DNA of 64,000 nucleotides, taken from positions 36,978,853-37,042,852 of the forward strand of contig JAVIAB010000092.1 of NCBI GenBank assembly GCA_032433765.1, in the 5' to 3' direction. Of this stretch, positions 12,301-25,300 are shown piece by piece. Origin of the DNA: Megaustenia siamemsis. Taxonomy: Eukaryota; Mollusca; Gastropoda; Stylommatophora; Ariophantidae. The notes below the pieces were generated by a model. It was not told where the DNA came from, made no database searches, and saw only the letters and a program-made list of their open reading frames with translations. The position numbers and the translations under genes are program-made. Numbering within the stretch: the first letter of the stretch is position 1; every line of letters starts with the position of its first letter.

Positions 12301-13301
12301 TAATACCTTGAACATGTTCACTGTTTATATGTGCCTGATTTTCTGACAGTTTCTCTAGCAAAGTTGTTTGCTGTTCCAGAAAGTCTGCTTCTGTTAAATA
12401 AATAAATATTTAAAAAAACAATTAGTCACATCAGACTTATTTTTCAGCAACTACAAAATACTCCTATTCCTTTTAATGATAAATTAATCTTTGTAAACGA
12501 CAGAAAAAAAGTAGCATGATTAAGTAAAAATGTATTACTAGCAAATTGAAACACTTTAACAATCAATAAGATCTATCTATTGACCCTTCGAGCCATAGCC
12601 GGCCCATAGGGCATAGACCAAGATACTCCTTCTCTTATCTAAATTTTTATTCTAGCAGTTTTCAATTCTTTTAAAGATATTTTATAAAATCTTGCCATTT
12701 GTCTCTGTTCTGTGCAAGCAGTTCTTTCTCATCGAGGGAGCCAATTCCTGCTGCTCTTGCCTCTCTCATCAATGTTCTTCTCAGTGTCTCTCTGGGTCTT
12801 CCTCTTACCTGTTGTTTCCCACACGAGGGCTTGCTTTGCTATTTGGTTATTATCTCTTCACATCACATGTCCAACATAAGACCATTGTCTTTTCTTTATT
12901 ACTGAAGATATTAGTGGTTGATTGGCGATTTCTCTAATTTCCTCGTTTGTTTTGAATTCGTTCCACGCTATACCAAGTATTTTCCATAGACATTTATTTT
13001 CGAATGCGTTCAACTTAAATATATATATATTATAAGATCTACAACATAAAAATGTAATTTAAAAAATACATTGTTATGTGACAGTATAACAGGGAAGTAG
13101 CATTCTTTGATGAAGGTTTTTATAATTAGTTCCAAGAAACTGTGCTTCTGGAAATGCTAGTCATGTACATATTTACTGACAAACTGAAAAGAGAAACACT
13201 ATATTAATGTGAAATCAATAATTTAATTAAAAATAAATCTAATATGTTGGGCCGATTATTTATCTTAGTGTCTTTAAAACTAGCAAGGGGTTGTGGGCCA
13301 T

Positions 13302-13361
<60 letters not shown>

Positions 13362-16300
13362 ACATGCATAAAAACATATGTATATAATACACTATATACA
13401 TGAATTATATATATATGTCAGAGATAGAATCAAGATGCAACAAAGCTTGTCAAATCATCGGACAGTTATCACCACTATTATCCAACAAGGAAATAACTCT
13501 GGAGGCAAAACGAGCACTATACAATACAATCTTCATTCCAACGTTGTGCTACCAATGCCAGACCTGGACTCTAGATGCAAGAACAATAAGAAAAATAACC
13601 TCTACAGAGATGAAATGTGTTAGACGAATGACAGGAAACAGTCTGAGAGATAAGATCAGAAATGAGAAAAAAGCTAGGAATAGCCCCAGCCATAGAATAT
13701 ATAAGGAAACAACAGATAAAATGGTTCGGCCACGTGGCAAGGCAGAAAGAACAAAACACAACACAACGAGCCTTCAGCAAACGTTGTGAGAACAACAGAC
13801 CCAAGGGTCGACCACGAAAAAGATGGATCGATGGAATATTAGAAGCACTAGGAAACATAACAGCAGCAGAGGCGAACAGAAGAGCAAAAGACCGCAAATT
13901 ATATCTCCCTCGACGCTGAAAGGCAGATGAGGAAGGAAAGAAGAAGATATATATATGTATGTATGTATGCTGTATGTGTGGGTATGTACATACAGAGAAA
14001 TACATTCACATAGGTAGGAATAACAAAAGTTTACAAGCAGACAAGTAATTTAATAGTAGAAAATGAGAGTGTCAAAGTAATGACTCACTGTGCTCCTAAA
14101 CTCTTTCAGATCTGAACTTTAAAACTGAACCTTCAAACTATAATTTAAAAATCAGCTTCCTCCAACACAATTTTTCTTAAAAGGCTCTAAATCAAAACTG
14201 CATGCTTAACTCTTTCTGGACTATTATCCGACACCTCAGTTCTATAAAACTGATCATTTCCAACTATTCACCGACATGTCGGTTATTTCGGGTGTAGCTG
14301 AATATTTGATTCGTTTTCACCGATTTTCGTTTTTAGTTCAACCAATACTTGATTTCCGGAAGTAGGAGAGTTCTCACTTTCACTTTCTGCTGATACCTGC
14401 ATGGTCTGAGTTTCGAACGTAGGAAAATTTTAAATTTATATTCATTGTTTATTTCTCAAATTTTTGTCACATAATGGCCACGCCCAATGTTGATACTTCT
14501 TGCAGTCGACCAAAACGATATAGTGCAGAACAAACTAGATCTATGTTCGAAACTTTGTAATTGAGTGATTCAAAAATAGAGTATTCATAGTATTTAGACT
14601 TGGACAATAATTTTGTTGTGATAATGGGTCGGAATATTGGTAAAAGTTATGATAAAAAGGTAAGACGATCTGGCTTTTTTTTAACTAGTGGATGCCTTCT
14701 ATTCCAGCACTATCAGTGTCTCAGAGGAATCGAGTGGTAGTTATTCTGATAACGAAACTGGTACTTTAGGGACATATCACACAAAATAAGTCCAGTTGTG
14801 TAAATAAAAATAATAAACTTGACTTGTAAATAATATTGTTCTGACGTCACATAATTTTATAATATTTTTCATTCTGGGATGATTTACAAAAATGTACATA
14901 ATTTCGTTATTTGTGGACATAAATTAATCAAATAAACTGTATTTTGGAGGAATTTGGATTATGTTGTGTAATATTTCAAGACAAATGGATAGCAACACAT
15001 ATAAACATGGAAAAGGGTAAGTGAATTACAATATTTTAAATTAAAAATGATCTACCTTGAATATTTTATATTTTAAAAAAATATTTTATTCCTTTAAATA
15101 ATCAAATATCATAAATATATTGCTATTTTCATTTTCTGTATCTATTTCCCTTTCTGGTGATGTATAACATATGCCATGTTTATCTAATTTATTGTGTGAA
15201 GTAGTCAAATGAAAAAGGTATATGGTAACATTTCTGGAAACAAGAAAAATAACCTGGTCCAAATCTGAAAATTCCTGTTTCCTGTTCTGGTCCTGAAAGA
15301 GTTAAAGACTGTCTGGCAACTCTCATTAAATTCGCTTTTGTAGATTTCTTTTCTGGTACTGCCCATACTCATGGATAAAACTTGATGGTGGTCAGTCTTA
15401 TTGGCCAATCTTATCCACACCTTCAGAAGACCCCCCCCCCTTTCCCCCAATAATTTTAGAGCTTTGTGCCAGCATTGGGCATTCCATCAAGACCAGTAAA
15501 TTAACCTTTTCTCATTGTCTTTGAAATCACAGAGTTTCAACAGTCATGTGGCTGATAGCTGAAGTTCCTGAGCACCCACACACTCTTGTCATCGAGAGAT
15601 TGTTTTTTCGCAACAAGATGAGAAATTCACACTTTCCACTCTGATTCGACCTATTCCAAATTCACATGAGCACAAGAATAACACAACTGGACAGACCTAA
15701 AGGCCGACATACTCAGAGAAGTGGTTGTAAAAGCCTTTTGAATCTCTAGTCTAGTAGAAAATATTATCACCTATTATATTTAAATAGGGTCTATAATATT
15801 GAAGCAGGGTCTAGCTCATGGATTGCAGACCTAGGGCAAGTGCCTATTACTTCGTGTTTTCAAAAGTGATGGTAAGGTCTATTTAGTAGCAGTGCTTTGT
15901 CAAAAAGACAGGTTTCAATTATTGGCTCTCTTAGATCTATCCAGGGAGGAAAGTCAGGCAGGATATCTTGAGATCAGTTCTCTCTCAGGTGGTAAATGTT
16001 TCATATCTAGTTCTTTTGCAACATCAAGTGGAAACTTTAGTTTAAATATATATATTTTAAAAATATATATATATTTATATCATAGCTATAACTGTCATCC
16101 ATCTAACCCATTTTTGGAGTTTACAGGGGGAACTTATAGGAATTAAAAATAATGGCTTTTTATCCAGTGCAGTCCCCACAAGCTGTTCAGGTTAGGGTTT
16201 CTAATTTCATCACTGACTGAAGAAACTTTTTCACCCCACCATGATTTGAATTCATGGTCTCCTGATTTGTAGATTTGAATTAGGACTAGTAATCAATTTG

Positions 16301-19300
16301 GCAACTTGTTCCACTATCATAGTTATAGTCATTAAAAATTATCAGCAATGTAAAAGGTTTACAATTTATTTTTATTACAAATTAAATAAAAACATTGGGT
16401 ACATACGTCATACCTTGTATCTTTAAAAAAAAAATGCACAATACCTGCAAGAACTATTTCCGTACATGCATCTTCAGAAAGCATCATCTCATCAGTGTAG
16501 GCATGATCCAGGTACATTTTTAGCTCTGGTACTGATCAGGAAATGAGATTCATAAAAATGTACTCTTCAAGTAGCAGCACAGCAGAAATAAGAGATGACA
16601 ACAAGACTAGGGGGAGGAAGGAATTAGTTCAACATAAATTACCCCAGAATTAATTATTGAATATTAATTGATAAGCAATATATAAAACTAAAGCTACCTA
16701 ATGGAGGATACAGGGAACACAAAACAGGAGCATATAAAATATATGACCAAAGGTGTGTAAAATAATAAAAATTTGTAATGCTGACTTCAGCTTTAAAAAA
16801 CTGTTTTCCATCTTCTATGATATACCAAGGCTATGTGAGATATGTGAGTCATTGCTAACTAGTTGAGTCAGGATCAATGGCAACAACAACTGATCAAGAT
16901 CTTACTCTACATCCATGTAACAGACTAACCACAGTCTGGCCAAGCAAGCAGGGACTGAAAAGGAAGGCATCACAGTTCTCAAAAATGCCACAATGAAGTT
17001 AGATATGTTGTATCAAAAGTTGCAAATAAAACAACTTGTTATAAACAACTCAATGCATCATGTCCACTTAACATTCTTCTAAGGGTGCAAAATGAAGAAA
17101 ATATTAGTCATGGGGTGAATACCAGAGAAAAATAATTAAAGACATTAAGTTGGTATAGACGTATTGTGTTTATTTACAGCTAAGTGCAATATTATGTGCC
17201 TTTCACTACTTTCAGCTCAATACATCTTATTTCAGCAAGACATTTCTAGACAATGGATGCCTGCACTATTTGATCCAGACTCAAGCCAGAGATTAGGTAG
17301 GGTCTTGAGTTCTGGCTCACTGATCTAAGAGTTGCTGACCGCTACCAAATGAGATGTTGTTGGATGTATGGGGCCCTATAACTTTTTTTTTTAATATTAA
17401 GAACAGATAAGATAGAAGAGTATAAATTACTTACATTTTTCAAACAATAAAGTTGCTTTCTTCTTTCCAGATAAAGCAGTCTGCATTTTTCCTTGAATGT
17501 CTAGTAGCCCTTCAATGCACTGAAACAAAATTGTTCAATAATGAAACACAATAAACAACTTATCTGTTCTTAATAGACCCGCTGTCTTCATAAAAAAACA
17601 AAGCACACTAAATGTTAGAATAGCAGCCATGCATATATTAAATGTGAAATGCAGTATGCAGCAAAATGCAACAAAACCCTCAATTTTTCAAGTGTACATA
17701 ACCATGCAAAGCAAAAGTATATGGAAAGTGATATAATTTTAACAGAAACTTGTGATTTTAGTTGATGTCTTAATAAATAAACATACTTGGCAAACATATC
17801 AATCACTTTACAATGGTATCAGATCATAGAACATGGAAAACAAAAATAAAAAAAAATGGCACAGCAATATTCAAGGAAGTATTGATGTCAAAGTCAGAAG
17901 ACAAAAGGCGCAGAAGAAAGGAGATGAGGCCAGGCTCTACAAATGCATCTTGTTCATTCTGCAGTCAGATCTGCCTATCCAATATTGGCAGATTCAGCCC
18001 CAAGAGAAGCTGCAGCTCAGTAAACAGCATCCAGCATAAGCATATATTACCTAACAACTGACAAATCATGATTACTTGCTACCAACTGTCTGTCAATGAC
18101 ACCAAAGAAGGCCTGTTACAGTGACAATCAATGCACCTGACAACAAGAGAGCTGGAAGCTGTCAGTGACTTATAACACATTAGGATTGTTGAACAAGATC
18201 CTACTCCACTTTTTTGTGACACCTATTGAAACAAACCAGTCTAGTCTAAGTGAGTAGTGATCGAAGAGGGAAGGCTACATGATACTCAAAAATGCCATGC
18301 TGAAGTTGGATGTGTTGGGCTGATAGGTGCAAATATTACACTTCTACTTCAAACCACAACGCTACTGCATATCTTAATGTTCTTTTCTGGATAGATAACA
18401 AAGAAGACAAGTCAGTTTTTCCTGTAGTCACCAGGTGAATGCCAGAAAGAAAGAAGAAATTACAATGTCAACAAAAATTATGTTTAAAATTTATTGAGTA
18501 TCAAAAATGAAAAAAATATTTCATCATGTAAAGTCACTTTCTTATGAGTTGTGTAATGGTCATCTTACAAATACTTTAAACAAATTTCTTTAAAACCATG
18601 CTGGGTTCACATTTCAAAATTAACAGCTGTCATCCCTCTGGAAAAGTTAACTACCATAAATGGAGGATCCACTATGATACTCACAAAACACATGTTAAAA
18701 TGCTCACCTGGTTTTTAACCTTTCCAGGCTGTAAATAAAAGATGGTGACAAAATATATCATTAGTTATGCAGATCTAAATGTACAATTCAGTTACAATTT
18801 ACATTGCAAGCTGCACATATATACATATAACAACCTCATAGTTACAGAAATATGTATGAATTAGTTGCATACAGATGTTGGTTAATCTCATCACATTATG
18901 ACAATAAACAAATGCAGGATGGATGATTATGCAGGTGTGTGATGATAATGTATAAAGCTGAACAGGTTAGAAGCAGTGGGAACATAAGTGAACACCAAGT
19001 CAATTTGAGAAAAAGGAGGTCAATCTACAAAACATTCACATTGTAAGAAACATTCTTATCAGCATCTAAAAACAATTTAGATTTCACCCGAAAAAAAAAA
19101 TGATGTAGCTTGTTAAAAAAAATGTGTACATGATGATGAGACAGACTGAAAATTAAATGAGTCTGCAATTTAAAACGACAGGAAATAGTTAAATATTAGT
19201 TCTTTTTTCAATTCTCCAGTTATGAACTACACAAAACTTCTTATTCTGCATACACATCTGGACTTCAAATTTAATCAGTTCAAAGAAAGAATTCGTCAGC

Positions 19301-22300
19301 TCCAGACTGATGACATCACCATACAGCTTGCCCTGGTATGGTACAGGTGATATCCACAAGAGCCTTCTCTGTTCATCATATGTTGGGCATGATTGGAGCT
19401 GATGTTCAGCAGTCATTTTGCTTATGCCATAGTCGCATTCATCAGAGGTTCCTATCCTTAGGCATTTGAAAAGGTGGTACTTCAATCTGCTGTAACTGAC
19501 AAAACAGCCATCGGGAGGAAAATCTTGTTGCATCCTGAAGAGCAGCAACAAAATCCTTCAACTGTAGAGATCGTCCATTGTAAAGTTTATCAGGTCTGGC
19601 CTATGTATCTCTGACTCCATCAGGCTGTCTTTGGTTTACTTCTTTTCATCTTCCCTTCACTGAGTCCACAGCATAGCAGTTCTGGTTGTGGTTTTTGAAC
19701 ATCTTTAAAGTTCATGATAATCCAACTACAGTGTCTGCTGGCAAATTTGAAAGGCAACAAAATTATAACAATTTTCCTAACGCAGTTTGTATGAGTTATA
19801 ATAATATGTTTCTTCTACTGTTGGTTATCAACATTCAGATTCATATAAATCACTAAAAGTACAGAGCTCTTGTATATCATAACTTTGGTGTCTGTTGTTA
19901 TGATCATCACAGCACACCGGACAAATCCATAAGAGCTCTGATATCCCCCTCGAGAAAATCCGAAGAGAATCCTGGCCCACGCACACAAACTCCGCAGCAC
20001 GGCTTGGGATCTACAGAGTTGGTAGGTTTTTGCTGCGAATTTTAACCAGCAGCAGCCATATTCATGGCCTACTCTTTCCGATTTTATCTGCCAAGGAATC
20101 TTTAATGTGCACAAGTGCACACAGGACCTCCAGTTATTGCAGTTACCCAAGAGGGCTAGACATCAGATCTTACTACCCAAGAATTCAGGGAAGGGAAATG
20201 TAATAAAGAAAACACTGATTATTTTTCCTATTTTTTAAAATTCACTGTGGTTCTGTTAGTCTTAGAACCAGGGTTCTCCCTGTCCTGAGGCTGATGTCAT
20301 ACCTCTAGACTATCCAGCTCACAAGAGTATGTGTGATACTGGAGATCTCTAAACGTTTTAGATTGGCTAAAACCATTCTAGTTTTATTCATCTCTAGTGA
20401 TGTTCACACTGACTCTTCACTTTGGTATTGCTTCTCTAATAGGTAAATATATATATATATTTTAAAATTAGTATAAGGTAAAGGTTCCCTCCGCACCTTA
20501 CTAGGCATATGGGGAATATGATGTTAGAGACCACAATATTCCATGACCACTGCACATTTTTTTTTTTGGATGATGTGATCGGTATAATGCCAGGCTGCGT
20601 TTACTTCCCAGAAAAATTATTGGTACCCATTTTTACATCCTGGGTGAAACCCAGAGCCTTGTTAGTTTGAAAAAAATACCACAGCACAAAAAAGGGGCTC
20701 CTTAAAAACTTCAGAAAGAAACAATCAACATTTTTCAAACACAGCATAAGAAGAGGAAAGCTTGAGTACTTGGTTATAACTGGCAAAATACAGGGAAAAA
20801 GAGATTGGGGATAAGAAAGAGAGAAGATACTAGATAGCTTGGTGTCATGGCATGAAAATAGTCAACAACAGAATAGTTATGATGCACTGTGGATAGAAGA
20901 TTGTGGAAAGACATGATTGCCTACGCCAACCAGTCTGGTACATGATGATGATGATACTGTATATAATTTTGTAATTATTTACTCAAATATTCTTCAGCAC
21001 TAAACTATTGCTTTGCGTTTAAACATTTAGACCAGCATAGGCCAATAACAAGACATAGCTAGCGTTTGAGGTCTTCAATACTCAAATATTGGGAATGCAC
21101 AAAATTTACATAAGCATTGTGAAGAATAAATAATGTGGAGTTATTCTTGCATATTCTTCTTCTTCATGGTTGGTGTAGGCGATCAGCTCTCTCCACATCA
21201 CTCGGTCCTACATGAATGTCTTAATTTCAGTTGGTGATCTTTTATTAAGTTATTTGGATAAGTTGTTCAATATTTTTTCTCTTGGTTTTTCTCTGCTCTT
21301 TTTTCCATTCATCCTGCCTGTTATAGTATTCTCATTGCATGTATGACATGTTCAATAAATCTAGATTGTCTCTTCCTTATGATTTTTATATTTCTGGTTT
21401 CTCCAGCTCATTTTAAACATTCTTAATTTGTAATTTTTGCTATCCATTCGTAGCATTCTTCTGATAAACCACATCTCAGAAGCTAATGTTCTTTGTGTTG
21501 GATTACTTATCGTCCATGACTCGCCTCAATATAGTAGGACAAGTTCGATGTGGCACTTTATGGCATGTTTTCTAACATTAATTCACAATGATGTGTTACA
21601 AAGGGTATTTTTCATTTGATGGAATTCTGTCTTTGCTTGTCCTATTTTGCTTCTAATTTCTGCAGTCCATCTGCCATCTGATGATATTATTGATACCAGA
21701 TATTTGAATCTATCCACTTGTTTCAGAATTTTTCTATTTAGTTTTATTCAACATTCTTGTGTATTTGTTTTCTTTGATATTAACATAGTTTATGTTTTTT
21801 TATGTCAAGAGTCAAACCTTTTTGTTCACTTTTCTGTCAAAATTTCATCTAATAGATTTTGTAGATCTTGTTGGTTTTCTACTATCAATACTATGTCATC
21901 TGCATACTTGTTAAAGATGGGCTACATACATTTTTTTTACATTTTGTGTTGTTGTTGTTGATGGATTGCCACGAGTTGATACGAGCTTGTTTGCCCTTTG
22001 ACTCATAGATTGTGGCGGGTCGTAATGGCTTTCTTGACATTCCCGGCTCTTACTGGAGAGGTTGGAGGTCATCTGTCCCAGGCTACGCTGGGAAACTACT
22101 AGTCCAGCCCAGAAGTACTGCAATACTGGGTCCTCTATATCAGTAACAGCCACCACTACAGGGAACACGGCGATCCTAGCTTCTGTTAGCCAGTCTGTTT
22201 TGACGCAGACTGTTACCAGGGGTGACCACGAGGAGGTAGATATGCTAGGTCTTGGTCAGCTGATGGTGCACAGACTCTGCTATTGCGACCGCAGGTCGCA

Positions 22301-25300
22301 GGTGCTTGTGCACCCCATTACATTTTGTGAAAAGCTGCTATTGTCTGGGCTACAAATGCAGCTTTAAATTGAAGAAAGATGACATAACACAGCTTAACAT
22401 TTGGTATCGTCTTCCTTCAATATAATGTTTTATCCATACAGTTTATATTATTTTATTAAACTCCATATGATCAGCCTTACAGTAGCTCTCCTCTATTGAT
22501 GAACAATTTGGATTCTCTCAGTAAAACCATGCTTAAAATAAAGGAAGCCTATTTAGTGCATTTGTTGTTAAGTATACATGTTTAGGCTGTTAGTTCACAT
22601 CCAGTTAGAAAATTGACTGGTTTAATCACCTTGGCCACCTCATTAATAGTAATTAACAGTAAAGATGAATTACAATTTAAATAATGTTTAGAGTTGTAAT
22701 ATGTTTTATGGAGTAAAATCTCATCATTTACAATGGATCATTGGCTCAAACAGTATTTAAAAAAAAAAGCATTATTTTTTTCTTCTTCTGCAATGCCTGT
22801 TACAAACTACTGTTCAGCAAGATGATTACCAGTCTTTAATTCATTAAATAAGTGAAGCTTTCAAACTGTAATTGCAGTAGTAATACTATGCATAAACATT
22901 GTGGTAGGAATCAAATTATTGCATTTTTATTTCCAAAGTTGTATATTTTCTTAAAAAAGTCACGCCCTTTTAAAATTAATGAATGATCTACAAAACTTCT
23001 ATGTGTCTCATTTATAACACACTCTCAAAACGTTAACAAAGAACATAATTAAGTAACCTTCCATCTTGGTAAGGGTAATCACATGTTTTTGGCAAACAAC
23101 AAATTAGAATGCCCAACTTTCATTCAGTATTTTTCAATAATAAAATCAGTAACATCACTTCAAGATGTTTGCTTCCAGATGATATACCAAATGTACACCA
23201 CTTTTAAAATACACGAGAAAACCTCAAGAATGGCATTGAGATTACAATTCTTCGTTCAAAGATGACAGTATTATCAAAGTTTTACTGAGCCATCCCATTC
23301 ACAAAAATGCACTGTAATAAAGTCAGCAAAGAGAATAAAAAATTAACAATTCCACCATAATTTGTGAAAAAGTAAAGTAGGTTATGAGTTGTAACAATTT
23401 TAATGTTCCAAATGCAAATAAATATTTTAAAGAGCTAATGTTACTTCAGAACTGATGAATGTGAGTGTCTAGAGTTTTCAGTTAATGCACAAGCGAATAG
23501 CTTAGGGTCATTCAATTTATCATGCAAACATGAGTAGAATGCAAGCTTTATATAAATAAGTATTGTTTAGTATGAAGAAGGTAACTGGGGAAGCCAGAGT
23601 ACCAATGATAAGTGATAAACAAAAATCAGAGTAAGACAGTATTTTGGCATTGCTTGTAAAAACATCTATTTTAGTTTATTAATTATTGTTCTGCACAAGT
23701 AATATGAAATATTTGAGAAGATATGAAAGAGAAATACATTATTATCCAATTACATATTTTTTTTTCAATACTTCACAATGTAATGCTAGCAAAGTCTGAA
23801 AAGTAGTTGCAAAAGAGGTGTCTGATTTTCTTCTTCTTCAGCGATCGGCTATTGCTATGCATTAGATTAACCTGAGTCATGAACAATACAGTGTGCTTGA
23901 GGCCATCACCGGTTCCCCATAACTTGCCATGCAGGGTTGTTTCTATGAGCCATATTTGTGTTCTTAGTGTGTAGGGAGAGCTGCAGTCCTGTAGTATATG
24001 TCTGGATGCTCTACAATCACATGTAGATCTGCTCTGAGACCACAGTTCTGAGTCTGAATATCTTGCTCTGCTCATGTCTGCTAAGTCTGTTTAAGCTGTC
24101 ATGTTCTGGCTCATATTTTCCTCTAAACTCCCTCCATTCTATTTTCCTGGCTTATTTCAAGATTGATTTGATTTCTTTGAAGTTGGTTGTACTGTTGAAG
24201 GTTCCTGTCTGCTTTTGCGAGTTCATCTGTTTTCATTTCCAGGGTGCTGGTATCCACTGCAGGACTAGTTCATTCTTTTCTGACAGTGAACATATGTTGC
24301 TCTTCATTTCTTGAAAGAGTCTGTCCTGTTTCGAGTTTGACTTTGCATCAGTGAGGATGACAATTTTTGGACTTGGAACCTATTGTGTTAGAAGAGTTTG
24401 TATGGCTGTGCATAGTGCCATTGCCTCTGCTCTATAATTTGTGCACCTTTCTCCAGCTGGAAGAGAGTATGTTTCTGTCTTTCCACTTGGGTAGGTTACA
24501 GAGATACTGCGTCTTTCTCAAGTTGCTCCATTTTGGAGACTATTCCTGGAATATCTAACATTATTTCCATTTTGTTTTTACATTTGGACAATGGTTTGTA
24601 TGTGAGGGCTTCACACAGATCCTTGTTTGGTTCTAATACATGTGAGTATTGTCTGATGTTTTCTTTTGCAGGATGATTCAGGCTTTTCCTTAGGAATCTA
24701 TTTTTGATTCTGTTTTGGAATTTTTGGTGCAGTGAGGGATGTGGTAGCCTTTCAAGCTTTTTGAACTAAACTGATTTTATATTATGCTTAAAATTCAGTG
24801 TCACTATGTTGTTGAATCATAATCTAAAACTTTAAAAGAATAATCAAAATATATTTAAACTTATCTAAGGTATCTTTATAAATGTCAGATTCCAAGTATT
24901 TGACTACTGCACATTTAGCTGAAGCTTCATTGAGTTGACTGTTGTTTGGATACTTTATAATTTAAAAGTTTATTACTTTATTTATAGTTAGTATATATTT
25001 ACTAATATTACTTTATGTAAAACAGTGAAAATACTACAGTTATTATTATAAGTTATGCTGTTATCAGTGTTATGTTATATGTTATGTTATCCTGCTTTAC
25101 GACAATATGAAATTTGTTTCTTTACCATTTCAAATAATCTTTTAAAAAACTAAAAAATACATTAAATAATAACTTAAATAAGTGAAGTATAAAATTAAAA
25201 TGTAAATTAATAAAATCAATCCAAAAACACATAATTTTTTACAGGATTTACTATCTGTTTTAAAAAATTTAATGTTTGTTGGCTGACAAAATTTATGACA

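Noticed and set aside
17813..18061. 82-codon plus-strand frame in DCTN3 intron 2
   Set aside because: Lys/Arg-rich from A-rich sequence, with no motif, no splice signals and antisense to a real gene.
22062..22367. 101-codon plus-strand frame in GC-richer DNA
   Set aside because: An overlapping frame on the other strand is equally open and neither shows a domain. GC-rich repeats produce such frames by chance.
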